64,000 nt of DNA from Melastoma dodecandrum (GCA_029817715.1 JARUPY010000473.1:4960001-5024000), one strand, 5' to 3'; counted from the stretch's first letter, positions 33,032 through 48,332 are shown. The notes: generated by a model not told the origin, from the sequence alone. Numbers and translations: made by a program.

Positions 33032-35300
33032 GAGGAGTGATTAGAGAGATAAAGCCTTAATCAACTACCAATCCAATTTTATTCCCTCATTCCACCAGCA
33101 TTCCCCTAATTACCTAAACCGATAACCAACCTTTTATTATTGATATTATAGATTGCTATTTTGTTCAACTATGCAATTGTTGTTCTTCGTTGTTTGACTT
33201 CTCCTTTGATAACAACCTGTTTTTTGTTTTTCATAAACTACTTAACTTTGGTTAAATCATGTGCATCTTTTTTATTTTTAATACGTAAAAACATGTTTTT
33301 GTCGGATCATTTAAGAAATCAACTACACCTAAATTTATGTTAAAATTTATATTGGCAAACCGTACCAAGATAGCGTATATTTTTAAAATGAAATTAGTTC
33401 AAAATTTCAATCATAAAACCAAAGTATCTTTCATAAAACTAATACATTTGAATACCTGTGGTCTAAAGATGTTTTTAAAGGTACTCGTACTTAATATAAA
33501 TACATTCAATTTTCCGCGGCACTACAAACATTAGTTTTGAGATTGTTAATCTACGAATTATTATATGTTACATCACATATGAATTAATTAACTCTTCTTA
33601 TATTAGAGTAGGAATGACTAGAAACACATTATATTACGTAATTATATTCTTCGTAACGCTGAATCAATCAAGTTCGTAATTAATACGTCAAGTTCTACAC
33701 TGCTTTATGGCAAACATTGCGAGTTTGTTGTTTTTTTTTTTAATTTTTACATTATGAAAGCGAAATACGATTTTACAGAAAGCTAATTAGTTTAACTCAA
33801 CGGAAGATTTGAATAGTTCTACTTACTTCTTGGTCATTAACTTGTCGTAGAAAATCACATCTCTTTCTCTTTAAAAATATAAATAAATAAAATATGAGAA
33901 TATATTCGTAAATCCTTCTCAAAATGCTTGAATTAAATTTTGTTCATATTTCTTAATTTTATCTTTTTAAAGAACATTTTTTTATTAGATTTAGATATAT
34001 TGGAATGTGGTACAAGAATTGAATATTTTAAGATTTAAATGCACCTATTGCTTTTAAAATAAATAAACTAAAAGTAATTATATGATATTATAGCATAGTT
34101 ACTCATTCTTTCCTTCCTTCGGTTCTTATAATTATCCCACTGGAGACACAAAATTTAATATCATAACGACGTACAATGTCCAACATATTTAAGTTTGCGG
34201 TAAAGTGGGTTTTGGCCAACAGGCTTGAGCCATTGAAGAGTCGCCACGGCATGGGTTCATAGTCGACGGTCGATCCAACTTAAGGACGATTGAGGCACAT
34301 GTATTCCGGAGCAAGATGATTCCCATCGAAGGAATCTAGTCGAAACTTCCCTTGAATGTAGCCAACGGTCGAAGATGGATGCAAAAGTCGGAGATCGAAG
34401 AGCATTGTCAGTTGATAGTCCTCGACGTTTGCTTCTAAGAACAGTTACGGACCCTTAATTTTGGGATTCGCACACATGCATTTCATGCGTTCTATAGATA
34501 GGCTCACTATTTAGGATTTAGGGACGAACAATCACTTGATCACAAAGCAGAGCACTTAGGCTGTCTTCGCGTAGTTCCTTACAATGTCTTTAGACTTACG
34601 TAATCCTTCAGTTCAAGTTACTATTAGCGACAATAAGTTGTTTTGTTCTTATCATTGTCGAGATCCTCATTCTAGTGTCATTTTGATTTCTGACGGCCAT
34701 TGTTGTTTTGTAACATCCGCTCACGTCATATCGCGACATGTATTTCTCGATAAAATATATCACATAAACATTTATTTTAAGAAGAAAAGAAAACAAATTT
34801 GTTTATAAAACTTTGTCGAAAGAAAGGAACGAGATTCGTGAGTTTGTACGGGCCTTTTCGTAAAGTACGAATGGGCATAATAGCAGCAAGATTGACATTT
34901 GCTGCCACCTTCTTCTTCTGATTTCATTTACGAGGGAACAAATGGAGAAATCTTCCTTTTGTCCTATTAGTTACGGATAAGGACACGATTAGAGTGGTTA
35001 AGCACGCTAATTTTTTCAATTGATCCCTATTGCTGCTGCAGTTTCTTACCGTTTTGACAAACTTATCATCACAGACGTTTTATTGTTGTAATTACTTGAA
35101 TAGCATTCTCAAATTGCAGGAGATTGGCGGATGTTTTCAAAAGGGACTGTCAATAAAAACAAATATCACATTTAGTGATTAAAGGACAAAATTGTGGAAA
35201 GCGTTCTTTAACAATGGACAAGGCATCTCCGACCTGGCACTCACGCCTTATTATAGTCGTGTCGACAAGCAAGCGTACACGCAAGTTGTTTTGGGGAACG

Positions 35301-36766
35301 CTATGCGGTGCAGGCAGGTGGCACTTGTGTTCCCGTAATTGTCGGGCTAACGTTAGAGCAGACGGACACTGCTCGGCCTTGTGGTCCATTGTAGCCCAGG
35401 TAGATTTTTCCGAGCCGAACATTCTTGCAAGGAAAGGCCGGGCTGCAAGCCATATTAACAACGACAGGGGTCGAAGAAGTCCCGTGGACGTTGTCGATGG
35501 TTATGTTGCTGATCCTTACAAGGGAAGGGACCTGCAGGAAACGGATGTTTCGGCAGGAAATTAGTCGGTTGAGCTCCGTGGAGTAGCGCGTATGACGATA
35601 ATAATGGAAACGGGAGGAGACATTTTACCCCTCTCTTGCATAGGTTCCAGGGGCAGTACTCCTGATCGATGATCACGGGATTGCCGACGTTGTCCATCCT
35701 GATGTTCTCGAACTGCATATCTGAGATTACCCCTGGGTATGAAGCGGGCCACGTCTTGATCCTGATGCCATTCATCGTGCCGGTGAGCGTGCAGTTCTTG
35801 ACGTAGAATCCCGTCACGGGGTCCTCGTTCTGATACTTGCCAAGGCTGCCTACGCTGATCCCGTGTCCTGGTCCACATTTCACTCCAGTTACGTGGACGT
35901 CCTTGCTGCCGTCTCCCAACGAGATGCAGTCGTCACCCGTCCCGATGTTCGAGTTGGTGATGTAGATTCCGGACGACCTGCCGATATGGATGCCATCGGT
36001 GTTCGGGCTGTTGTCAGGGGCAGTGACCGTGACGTGATCAAATGTGAGGTTGTTGCAGCCGAGGACATTAACTTGGAAGCTCTTGCTATCCTTGGAGGTA
36101 ATGTCCTTCACCAAGCCATTACTGACGAAGTTGAACCTCAAATTCTGTCGATTTCAACGCCCGACATGGGTACGAAAGTCACGTTAACTTCACAAAAAAA
36201 GTTCCCGAATTAAAACGACGAGAGGCCGAATGCCGCGAGCGTTTTACCATGGGGAGCTGGCGGCAGGAGAAGGTCTTATGGCAGTCGTTCAACGTCCAGG
36301 CGTACATCCCTTGGCCGTCAAAAACCCCGCCACCGTACAGCTTGAACCCATTGATATAGCTGAAAACGACCCACCCATCCGTCTTGAACGCACTGGTGTC
36401 GGAAGGCGCCCTGATGGTAGCCTGGACCAGAAATTCAATGGGGGACTTGCAAGGTCCTTGGAAGAGTGCCTCGTTCAATGTGAATGTTCCCGGCGGGACC
36501 ACGACCCTGCCGGGCACCTCGGAGTTGCACGCGGCCTTAAACGCCACCTGCAATGCCTGGAGACCAGGGAACGCCAAGCTCGTCATTACCGTAATCCACG
36601 ACAACCTTAACAAAGTAGCAAGTCTCTTTACCTTGGTGATGTCGGAATCGTAACTAATGTTGCCGTAATTTCCGACATTGAATTCCTGAACTGCAACGCC
36701 AGTCGAAGATAAACCTAATAACAAGCACAACAACAAAACCATACTAAAATTATTTTTTGCGGCCAT
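35301..36766 (-). CDS. Polygalacturonase copy 3
   Basis: Exons 36632-36766, 36248-36556, 35629-36144 and 35301-35531. Intact with all catalytic residues. Signal-peptide residue 9 is Met instead of Ile, a change shared only with copy 4. Also shared only with copy 4: ACG for Thr in FKTDGW, C in the leader (GTAACGAGAG), and CGCAAGTTG just past the stop codon. These mark copies 3 and 4 as sister duplicates. The intron 3 marker is T, as in the right-arm copies 7-9. Confidence 0.92.
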
Positions 36767-36849
36767 TTCCTTTGTATCTTTTGTTTTTTTCCCTTCCCGG
36801 CGTAACGAGAGTTTTTGAGTTGTGGGATTTGCTTTTGCTTTTGATGTTC

Positions 36850-36857
36850 TTTATATA
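36850..36857 (-). promoter_or_regulatory. TATA box, polygalacturonase copy 3
   Basis: TATATAAA, position conserved relative to the ATG. Confidence 0.7.
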
Positions 36858-39128
36858 GAGGAGTGATTAGAGAGATAAAGCCTTAATCAACTACCAATCC
36901 AATTTTATTCCCTCATTCCACCAGCATTCCCCTAATTACCTAAACCGATAACCAACCTTTTATTATTGATATTATAGATTGCTATTTTGTTCAACTATGC
37001 AATTGTTGTTCTTCGTTGTTTGACTTCTCCTTTGATAACAACCTGTTTTTTGTTTTTCATAAACTACTTAACTTTGGTTAAATCATGTGCATCTTTTTTA
37101 TTTTTAATACGTAAAAACATGTTTTTGTCGGATCATTTAAGAAATCAACTACACCTAAATTTATGTTAAAATTTATATTGGCAAACCGTACCAAGATAGC
37201 GTATATTTTTAAAATGAAATTAGTTCAAAATTTCAATCATAAAACCAAAGTATCTTTCATAAAACTAATACATTTGAATACCTGTGGTCTAAAGATGTTT
37301 TTAAAGGTACTCGTACTTAATATAAATACATTCAATTTTCCGCGGCACTACAAACATTAGTTTTGAGATTGTTAATCTACGAATTATTATATGTTACATC
37401 ACATATGAATTAATTAACTCTTCTTATATTAGAGTAGGAATGACTAGAAACACATTATATTACGTAATTATATTTTTCGTAACGCTGAATCAATCAAGTT
37501 CGTAATTAATACGTCAAGTTCTACACTGCTTTATGGCAAACATTGCGAGTTTGTTGTTTTTTTTTTTTTATTTTTACATTATGAAAGCGAAATACGATTT
37601 TACAGAAAGCTAATTAGTTTAACTCAACGGAAGATTTGAATAGTTCTACTTACTTCTTGGTCATTAACTTGTCGTAGAAAATCACATCTCTTTCTCTTTA
37701 AAAATATAAATAAATAAAATATGAGAATATATTCGTAAATCCTTCTCAAAATGCTTGAATTAAATTTTGTTCATATTTCTTAATTTTATCTTTTTAAAGA
37801 ACATTTTTTTATTAGATTTAGATATATTGGAATGTGGTACAAGAATTGAATATTTTAAGATTTAAATGCACCTATTGCTTTTAAAATAAATAAACTAAAA
37901 GTAATTATATGATATTATAGCATAGTTACTCATTCTTTCCTTCCTTCGGTTCTTATAATTATCCCACTGGAGACACAAAATTTAATATCATAACGACGTA
38001 CAATGTCCAACATATTTAAGTTTGCGGTAAAGTGGGTTTTGGCCAACAGGCTTGAGCCATTGAAGAGTCGCCACGGCATGGGTTCATAGTCGACGGTCGA
38101 TCCAACTTAAGGACGATTGAGGCACATGTATTCCGGAGCAAGATGATTCCCATCGAAGGAATCTAGTCGAAACTTCCCTTGAATGTAGCCAACGGTCGAA
38201 GATGGATGCAAAAGTCGGAGATCGAAGAGCATTGTCAGTTGATAGTCCTCGACGTTTGCTTCTAAGAACAGTTACGGACCCTTAATTTTGGGATTCGCAC
38301 ACATGCATTTCATGCGTTCTATAGATAGGCTCACTATTTAGGATTTAGGGACGAACAATCACTTGATCACAAAGCAGAGCACTTAGGCTGTCTTCGCGTA
38401 GTTCCTTACAATGTCTTTAGACTTACGTAATCCTTCAGTTCAAGTTACTATTAGCGACAATAAGTTGTTTTGTTCTTATCATTGTCGAGATCCTCATTCT
38501 AGTGTCATTTTGATTTCTGACGGCCATTGTTGTTTTGTAACATCCGCTCACGTCATATCGCGACATGTATTTCTCGATAAAATATATCACATAAACATTT
38601 ATTTTAAGAAGAAAAGAAAACAAATTTGTTTATAAAACTTTGTCGAAAGAAAGGAACGAGATTCGTGAGTTTGTACGGGCCTTTTCGTAAAGTACGAATG
38701 GGCATAATAGCAGCAAGATTGACATTTGCTGCCATCTTCTTTTTCTGATTTCATTTACGAGGGAACAAATGGAGAAATCTTCCTTTTGTCCTATTAGTTA
38801 CGTATAAGGACACGATTAGATGGGTTAAGCACGCTAATTTTTTCAATTGATCCCTATTGCTGCTGCCGTTTCTTACCGTTTTGACAAACTTATCATCATA
38901 GACGTTTTATTGTCGTAATTACTTGATTAGCATTCTCAAATTGCAGGAGATTGGCGGATGTTTTCAAAAAGGGACTGTCAATAAAAACAAATATCACATT
39001 TAGTGATTAAAGGACAAAATTATGGAAAGCGTTCTTTAACAATGGACAAGGCATCTCCGACCTGGCACTCACGCCTTATTATAGTCGTGTCGACAAGCAA
39101 GCGTACACGCAAGTTGTTTTGGGGAACG

Positions 39129-40594
39129 CTATGCGGTGCAGGCAGGTGGCACTTGTGTTCCCGTAATTGTCGGGCTAACGTTAGAGCAGACGGACACTGC
39201 TCGGCCTTGTGGTCCATTGTAGCCCAGGTAGATTTTTCCGAGCCGAACATTCTTGCAAGGAAAGGCCGGGCTGCAAGCCATATTAACAACGACAGGGGTC
39301 GAAGAAGTCCCGTGGACGTTGTCGATGGTTATGTTGCTGATCCTTACAAGGGAAGGGACCTGCAGGAAACGGATGTTTCGGCAGGAAATTAGTCGGTGGA
39401 GCTCCGTGGAGTAGCGCGTATGACGATAATAATGGAAACGGGAGGAGACATTTTACCCCTCTCTTGCATAGGTTCCAGGGGCAGTACTCCTGATCGATGA
39501 TCACGGGATTGCCGACGTTGTCCATCCTGATGTTCTCGAACTGCATATCTGAGATTACCCCTGGGTATGAAGCGGGCCACGTCTTGATCCTGATGCCATT
39601 CATCGTGCCGGTGAGCGTGCAGTTCTTGACGTAGAATCCCGTCACGGGGTCCTCGTTCTGATACTTGCCAAGGCTGCCTACGCTGATCCCGTGTCCTGGT
39701 CCACATTTCACTCCAGTTACGTGGACGTCCTTGCTGCCGTCTCCCAACGAGATGCAGTCGTCACCCGTCCCGATGTTCGAGTTGGTGATGTAGATTCCGG
39801 ACGACCTGCCGATATGGATGCCATCGGTGTTCGGGCTGTTGTCAGGGGCAGTGACCGTGACGTGATCAAATGTGAGGTTGTTGCACCCGAGGACATTAAC
39901 TTGGAAGCTCTTGCTATCCTTGGAGGTAATGTCCTTCACCAAGCCATTACTGACGAAGTTGAACCTCAAATTCTGTCGATTTCAACGCCCGACATGGGTA
40001 CGAAAGTCACGTTAACTTCACAAAAAAAGTTCCCGAATTAAAACGACGAGAGGCCGAATGCCGCGAGCGTTTTACCATGGGGAGCTGGCGGCAGGAGAAG
40101 GTCTTATGGCAGTCGTTCAACGTCCAGGCGTACATCCCTTGGCCGTCAAAAACCCCGCCACCGTACAGCTTGAACCCATTGATATAGCTGAAAACGACCC
40201 ACCCATCCGTCTTGAACGCACTGGTGTCGGAAGGCGCCCTGATGGTAGCCTGGACCAGAAATTCAATGGGGGACTTGCAAGGTCCTTGGAAGAGTGCCTC
40301 GTTCAATGTGAATGTTCCCGGCGGGACCACGACCCTGCCGGGCACCTCGGAGTTGCACGCGGCCTTAAACGCCACCTGCAATGCCTGGAGACCAGGGAAC
40401 GCCAAGCTCGTCATTACCGTAATCCACGACAACCTTAACAAAGTAGCAAGTCTCTTTACCTTGGTGATGTCGGAATCGTAACTAATGTTGCCGTAATTTC
40501 CGACATTGAATTCCTGAACTGCAACGCCAGTCGAAGATAAACCTAATAACAAGCACAACAACAAAACCATACTAAAATTATTTTTTGCGGCCAT
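39129..40594 (-). CDS. Polygalacturonase copy 4
   Basis: Exons 40460-40594, 40076-40384, 39457-39972 and 39129-39359. Intact with all catalytic residues, Met9 in the signal peptide. It shares its 5' half markers with copy 3 but its exon 3 and intron 3 markers (GGG Gly codon, G in intron 3) with copy 2, so it looks recombinant. The 3' flank has private changes (ACAAAATTATGG at 39015, one extra A near 38970, AGATGGGTT at 38818). Confidence 0.92.
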
Positions 40595-40677
40595 TTCCTT
40601 TGTATCTTTTGTTTTTTTCCCTTCCCGGCGTAACGAGAGTTTTTGAGTTGTGGGATTTGCTTTTGCTTTTGATGTTC

Positions 40678-40685
40678 TTTATATA
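40678..40685 (-). promoter_or_regulatory. TATA box, polygalacturonase copy 4
   Basis: TATATAAA, position conserved relative to the ATG. Confidence 0.7.
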
Positions 40686-42956
40686 GAGGAGTGATTAGAG
40701 AGATAAAGCCTTAATCAACTACCAATCCAATTTTATTCCCTCATTCCACCAGCATTCCCCTAATTACCTAAACCGATAACCAACCTTTTATTATTGATAT
40801 TATAGATTGCTATTTTGTTCAACTATGCAATTGTTGTTCTTCGTTGTTTGACTTCTCCTTTGATAACAACCTGTTTTTTGTTTTTCATAAACTACTTAAC
40901 TTTGGTTAAATCATGTGCATCTTTTTTATTTTTAATACGTAAAAACATGTTTTTGTCGGATCATTTAAGAAATCAACTACACCTAAATTTATGTTAAAAT
41001 TTATATTGGCAAACCGTACCAAGATAGCGTATATTTTTAAAATGAAATTAGTTCAAAATTTCAATCATAAAACCAAAGTATCTTTCATAAAACTAATACA
41101 TTTGAATACCTGTGGTCTAAAGATGTTTTTAAAGGTACTCGTACTTAATATAAATACATTCAATTTTCCGCGGCACTACAAACATTAGTTTTGAGATTGT
41201 TAATCTACGAATTATTATATGTTACATCACATATGAATTAATTAACTCTTCTTATATTAGAGTAGGAATGACTAGAAACACATTATATTACGTAATTATA
41301 TTTTTCGTAACGCTGAATCAATCAAGTTCGTAATTAATACGTCAAGTTCTACACTGCTTTATGGCAAACATTGCGAGTTTGTTGTTTTTTTTTTTTTTAT
41401 TTTTACATTATGAAAGCGAAATACGATTTTACAGAAAGCTAATTAGTTTAACTCAACGGAAGATTTGAATAGTTCTACTTACTTCTTGGTCATTAACTTG
41501 TCGTAGAAAATCACATCTCTTTCTCTTTAAAAATATAAATAAATAAAATATGAGAATATATTCGTAAATCCTTCTCAAAATGCTTGAATTAAATTTTGTT
41601 CATATTTCTTAATTTTATCTTTTTAAAGAACATTTTTTTATTAGATTTAGATATATTGGAATGTGGTACAAGAATTGAATATTTTAAGATTTAAATGCAC
41701 CTATTGCTTTTAAAATAAATAAACTAAAAGTAATTATATGATATTATAGCATAGTTACTCATTCTTTCCTTCCTTCGGTTCTTATAATTATCCCACTGGA
41801 GACACAAAATTTAATATCATAACGACGTACAATGTCCAACATATTTAAGTTTGCGGTAAAGTGGGTTTTGGCCAACAGGCTTGAGCCATTGAAGAGTCGC
41901 CACGGCATGGGTTCATAGTCGACGGTCGATCCAACTTAAGGACGATTGAGGCACATGTATTCCGGAGCAAGATGATTCCCATCGAAGGAATCTAGTCGAA
42001 ACTTCCCTTGAATGTAGCCAACGGTCGAAGATGGATGCAAAAGTCGGAGATCGAAGAGCATTGTCAGTTGATAGTCCTCGACGTTTGCTTCTAAGAACAG
42101 TTACGGACCCTTAATTTTGGGATTCGCACACATGCATTTCATGCGTTCTATAGATAGGCTCACTATTTAGGATTTAGGGACGAACAATCACTTGATCACA
42201 AAGCAGAGCACTTAGGCTGTCTTCGCGTAGTTCCTTACAATGTCTTTAGACTTACGTAATCCTTCGGTTCAAGTTACTATTAGCGACAATAAGTTGTTTT
42301 GTTCTTATCATTGTCGAGATCCTCATTCTAGTGTCATTTTGATTTCTGACGGCCATTGTTGTTTTGTAACATCCGCTCACGTCATATCGCGACATGTATT
42401 TCTCGATAAAATATATCACATAAACATTTATTTTAAGAAGAAAAGAAAACAAATTTGTTTATAAAACTTTGTCGAAAGAAAGGAACGAGATTCGTGAGTT
42501 TGTACGGGCCTTTTCGTAAAGTACGAATGGGCATAATAGCAGCAAGATTGACATTTGCTGCCATCTTCTTCTTCTGATTTCATTTACGAGGGAACAAATG
42601 GAGAAATCTTCCTTTTGTCCTATTAGTTACGGATAAGGACACGATTAGAGTGGTTAAGCACGCTAATTTTTTCAATTGATCCCTATTGCTGCTGCCGTTT
42701 CTTACCGTTTTGACAAACTTATCATCACAGACGTTTTATTGTCGTAATTACTTGATTAGCATTCTCAAATTGCAGGAGATTGGCGGATGTTTTCAAAAGG
42801 GACTGTCAATAAAAACAAATATCACATTTAGTGATTAAAGGACAAAATTGTGGAAAGCGTTCTTTAACAATGGACAAGGCATCTCCGACCTGGCACTCAC
42901 GCCTTATTATAGTCGTGTCGACAAGCAAGCGTACACGGAAGTTGTTTTGGGGAACG

Positions 42957-44422
42957 CTATGCGGTGCAGGCAGGTGGCACTTGTGTTCCCGTAATTGTCG
43001 GGCTAACGTTAGAGCAGACGGACACTGCTCGGCCTTGTGGTCCATTGTAGCCCAGGTAGATTTTTCCGAGCCGAACATTCTTGCAAGGAAAGGCCGGGCT
43101 GCAAGCCATATTAACAACGACAGGGGTCGAAGAAGTCCCGTGGACGTTGTCGATGGTTATGTTGCTGATCCTTACAAGGGAAGGGACCTGCAGGAAACGG
43201 ATGTTTCGGCAGGAAATTAGTCGGTGGAGCTCCGTGGAGTAGCGCGTATGACGATAATAATGGAAACGGGAGGAGACATTTTACCCCTCTCTTGCATAGG
43301 TTCCAGGGGCAGTACTCCTGATCGATGATCACGGGATTGCCGACGTTGTCCATCCTGATGTTCTCGAACTGCATATCTGAGATTACCCCTGGGTATGAAG
43401 CGGGCCACGTCTTGATCCTGATGCCATTCATCGTGCCGGTGAGCGTGCAGTTCTTGACGTAGAATCCCGTCACGGGGTCCTCGTTCTGATACTTGCCAAG
43501 GCTGCCTACGCTGATCCCGTGTCCTGGTCCACATTTCACTCCAGTTACGTGGACGTCCTTGCTGCCGTCTCCCAACGAGATGCAGTCGTCACCCGTCCCG
43601 ATGTTCGAGTTGGTGATGTAGATTCCGGACGACCTGCCGATATGGATGCCATCGGTGTTCGGGCTGTTGTCAGGGGCAGTGACCGTGACGTGATCAAATG
43701 TGAGGTTGTTGCAGCCGAGGACATTAACTTGGAAGCTCTTGCTATCCTTGGAGGTAATGTCCTTCACCAAGCCATTACTGACGAAGTTGAACCTCAAATT
43801 CTGTCGATTTCAACGCCCGACATGGGTACGAAAGTCACGTTAACTTCACAAAAAAAGTTCCCGAATTAAAACGACGAGAGGCCGAATGCCGCGAGCGTTT
43901 TACCATGGGGAGCTGGCGGCAGGAGAAGGTCTTATGGCAGTCGTTCAACGTCCAGGCGTACATCCCTTGGCCGTCAAAAACCCCGCCACCGTACAGCTTG
44001 AACCCATTGATATAGCTGAAAACGACCCACCCATCAGTCTTGAACGCACTGGTGTCGGAAGGCGCCCTGATGGTAGCCTGGACCAGAAATTCAATGGGGG
44101 ACTTGCAAGGTCCTTGGAAGAGTGCCTCGTTCAATGTGAATGTTCCCGGCGGGACCACGACCCTGCCGGGCACCTCGGAGTTGCACGCGGCCTTAAACGC
44201 CACCTGCAATGCCTGGAGACCAGGGAACGCCAAGCTCGTCATTACCGTAATCCACGACAACCTTAACAAAGTAGCAAGTCTCTTTACCTTGGTGATGTCG
44301 GAATCGTAACTAATGTTGCCGTAATTTCCGACATTGAATTCCTGAACTGCAACGCCAGTCGAAGATAAACCTAATAACAAGCACAACAACAAAACTATAC
44401 TAAAATTATTTTTTGCGGCCAT
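42957..44422 (-). CDS. Polygalacturonase copy 5
   Basis: Exons 44288-44422, 43904-44212, 43285-43800 and 42957-43187. Intact with all catalytic residues and the majority protein sequence. In its 3' flank it alone among left-arm copies carries CCTTCGGTTCAAG (42261-42273), a variant found in all three right-arm copies. Confidence 0.92.
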
Positions 44423-44505
44423 TTCCTTTGTATCTTTTGTTTTTTTCCCTTCCCGGCGTAAAGAGAGTTTTTGAGTTGTGGGATTTGCTTTTGCTTTTGA
44501 TGTTC

Positions 44506-44513
44506 TTTATATA
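44506..44513 (-). promoter_or_regulatory. TATA box, polygalacturonase copy 5
   Basis: TATATAAA, position conserved relative to the ATG. Confidence 0.7.
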
Positions 44514-46783
44514 GAGGAGTGATTAGAGAGATAAAGCCTTAATCAACTACCAATCCAATTTTATTCCCTCATTCCACCAGCATTCCCCTAATTACCTAAA
44601 CCGATAACCAACCTTTTATTATTGATATTATAGATTGCTATTTTGTTCAACTATGCAATTGTTGTTCTTCGTTGTTTGACTTCTCCTTTGATAACAACCT
44701 GTTTTTTGTTTTTCATAAACTACTTAACTTTGGTTAAATCATGTGCATCTTTTTTATTTTTAATACGTAAAAACATGTTTTTGTCGGATCATTTAAGAAA
44801 TCAACTACACCTAAATTTATGTTAAAATTTATATTGGCAAACCGTACCAAGATAGCGTATATTTTTAAAATGAAATTAGTTCAAAATTTCAATCATAAAA
44901 CCAAAGTATCTTTCATAAAACTAATACATTTGAATACCTGTGGTCTAAAGATGTTTTTAAAGGTACTCGTACTTAATATAAATACATTCAATTTTCCGCG
45001 GCACTACAAACATTAGTTTTGAGATTGTTAATCTACGAATTATTATATGTTACATCACATATGAATTAATTAACTCTTCTTATATTAGAGTAGGAATGAC
45101 TAGAAACACATTATATTACGTAATTATATTTTTCGTAACGCTGAATCAATCAAGTTCGTAATTAATACGTCAAGTTCTACACTCCTTTATGGCAAACATT
45201 GCGAGTTTGTTTTTTTTTTTTTTTAATTTTTACATTATGAAAGCGAAATACGATTTTACAGAAAGCTAATTAGTTTAACTCAACGGAAGATTTGAATAGT
45301 TCTACTTACTTCTTGGTCATTAACTTGTCGTAGAAAATCACATCTCTTTCTCTTTAAAAATATAAATAAATAAAATATGAGAATATATTCGTAAATCCTT
45401 CTCAAAATGCTTGAATTAAATTTTGTTCATATTTCTTAATTTTATCTTTTTAAAGAACATTTTTTTATTAGATTTAGATATATTGGAATGTGGTACAAGA
45501 ATTGAATATTTTAAGATTTAAATGCACCTATTGCTTTTAAAATAAATAAACTAAAAGTAATTATATGATATTATAGCATAGTTACTCATTCTTTCCTTCC
45601 TTCGGTTCTTATAATTATCCCACTGGAGACACAAAATTTAATATCATAACGACGTACAATGTCCAACATATTTAAGTTTGCGGTAAAGTGGGTTTTGGCC
45701 AACAGGCTTGAGCCATTGAAGAGTCGCCACGGCATGGGTTCATAGTCGACGGTCGATCCAACTTAAGGACGATTGAGGCACATGTATTCCGGAGCAAGAT
45801 GATTCCCATCGAAGGAATCTAGTCGAAACTTCCCTTGAATGTAGCCAACGGTCGAAGATGGATGCAAAAGTCGGAGATCGAAGAGCATTGTCAGTTGATA
45901 GTCCTCGACGTTTGCTTCTAAGAACAGTTACGGACCCTTAATTTTGGGATTCGCACACATGCATTTCATGCGTTCTATAGATAGGCTCACTATTTAGGAT
46001 TTAGGGACGAACAATCACTTGATCACAAAGCAGAGCACTTAGGCTGTCTTCGCGTAGTTCCTTACAATGTCTTTAGACTTACGTAATCCTTCAGTTCAAG
46101 TTACTATTAGCGACAATAAGTTGTTTTGTTCTTATCATTGTCGAGATCCTCATTCTAGTGTCATTTTGATTTCTGACGGCCATTGTTGTTTTGTAACATC
46201 CGCTCACGTCATATCGCGACATGTATTTCTCGATAAAATATATCACATAAACATTTATTTTAAGAAGAAAAGAAAACAAATTTGTTTATAAAACTTTGTC
46301 GAAAGAAAGGAACGAGATTCGTGAGTTTGTACGGGCCTTTTCGTAAAGTACGAATGGGCATAATAGCAGCAAGATTGACATTTGCTGCCACCTTCTTCTT
46401 CTGATTTCATTTACGAGGGAACAAATGGAGAAATCTTCCTTTTGTCCTATTAGTTACGGATAAGGACACGATTAGAGTGGTTAAGCACGCTAATTTTTTC
46501 AATTGATCCCTATTGCTGCTGCAGTTTCTTACCGTTTTGACAAACTTATCATCACAGACGTTTTATTGTCGTAATTACTTGATTAGCATTCTCAAATTGC
46601 AGGAGATTGGCGGATGTTTTCAAAAGGGACTGTCAATAAAAACAAATATCACATTTAGTGATTAAAGGACAAAATTGTGGAAAGCGTTCTTTAACAATGG
46701 ACAAGGCATCTCCGACCTGGCACTCACGCCTTATTATAGTCGTGTCGACAAGCAAGCGTACACGGAAGTTGTTTTGGGGAACG

Positions 46784-48249
46784 CTATGCGGTGCAGGCAG
46801 GTGGCACTTGTGTTCCCGTAATTGTCGGGCTAACGTTAGAGCAGACGGACACTGCTCGGCCTTGTGGTCCATTGTAGCCCAGGTAGATTTTTCCGAGCCG
46901 AACATTCTTGCAAGGAAAGGCCGGGCTGCAAGCCATATTAACAACGACAGGGGTCGAAGAAGTCCCGTGGACGTTGTCGATGGTTATGTTGCTGATCCTT
47001 ACAAGGGAAGGGACCTGCAGGAAACGGATGTTTCGGCAGGAAATTAGTCGGTCGAGCTCCGTGGAGTAGCGCGTATGACGATAATAATGGAAACGGGAGG
47101 AGACATTTTACCCCTCTCTTGCATAGGTTCCAGGGGCAGTACTCCTGATCGATGATCACGGGATTGCCGACGTTGTCCATCCTGATGTTCTCGAACTGCA
47201 TATCTGATATTACCCCTGGGTATGAAGCGGGCCACGTCTTGATCCTGATGCCATTCATCGTGCCGGTGAGCGTGCAGTTCTTGACGTAGAATCCCGTCAC
47301 GGGGTCCTCGTTCTGATACTTGCCAAGGCTGCCTACGCTGATCCCGTGTCCTGGTCCACATTTCACTCCAGTTACGTGGACGTCCTTGCTGCCGTCTCCC
47401 AACGAGATGCAGTCGTCACCCGTCCCGATGTTCGAGTTGGTGATGTAGATTCCGGACGACCTGCCGATATGGATGCCATCGGTGTTCGGGCTGTTGTCAG
47501 GGGCAGTGACCGTGACGTGATCAAATGTGAGGTTGTTGCACCCGAGGACATTAACTTGGAAGCTCTTGCTATCCTTGGAGGTAATGTCCTTCACCAAGCC
47601 ATTACTGACGAAGTTGAACCTCAAATTCTGTCGATTTCAACGCCCGACATGGGTACGAAAGTCACGTTAACTTCACAAAAAAAGTTCCCGAATTAAAACG
47701 ACGAGAGGCCGAATGCCGCGAGCGTTTTACCATGGGGAGCTGGCGGCAGGAGAAGGTCTTATGGCAGTCGTTCAACGTCCAGGCGTACATCCCTTGGCCG
47801 TCAAAAACCCCGCCACCGTACAGCTTGAACCCATTGATATAGCTGAAAACGACCCACCCATCAGTCTTGAACGCACTGGTGTCGGAAGGCGCCCTGATGG
47901 TAGCCTGGACCAGAAATTCAATGGGGGACTTGCAAGGTCCTTGGAAGAGTGCCTCGTTCAATGTGAATGTTCCCGGCGGGACCACGACCCTGCCGGGCAC
48001 CTCGGAGTTGCACGCGGCCTTAAACGCCACCTGCAATGCCTGGAGACCAGGGAACGCCAAGCTCGTCATTACCGTAATCCACGACAACCTTAACAAAGTA
48101 GCAAGTCTCTTTACCTTGGTGATGTCGGAATCGTAACTAATGTTGCCGTAATTTCCGACATTGAATTCCTGAACTGCAACGCCAGTCGAAGATAAACCTA
48201 ATAACAAGCACAACAACAAAACTATACTAAAATTATTTTTTGCGGCCAT
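46784..48249 (-). CDS. Polygalacturonase copy 6
   Basis: Exons 48115-48249, 47731-48039, 47112-47627 and 46784-47014. Intact, majority protein sequence. A silent ATA codon for Ile in PGVISDMQ (complement near 47208) is shared only with copy 9 in the opposite arm. Intron 3 marker C is shared only with copy 1. It is the innermost left-arm gene: its promoter faces the spacer and the promoter of copy 7, with 3.8 kb between the two ATG codons. Confidence 0.92.
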
Positions 48250-48332
48250 TTCCTTTGTATCTTTTGTTTTTTTCCCTTCCCGGCGTAAAGAGAGTTTTTG
48301 AGTTGTGGGATTTGCTTTTGCTTTTGATGTTC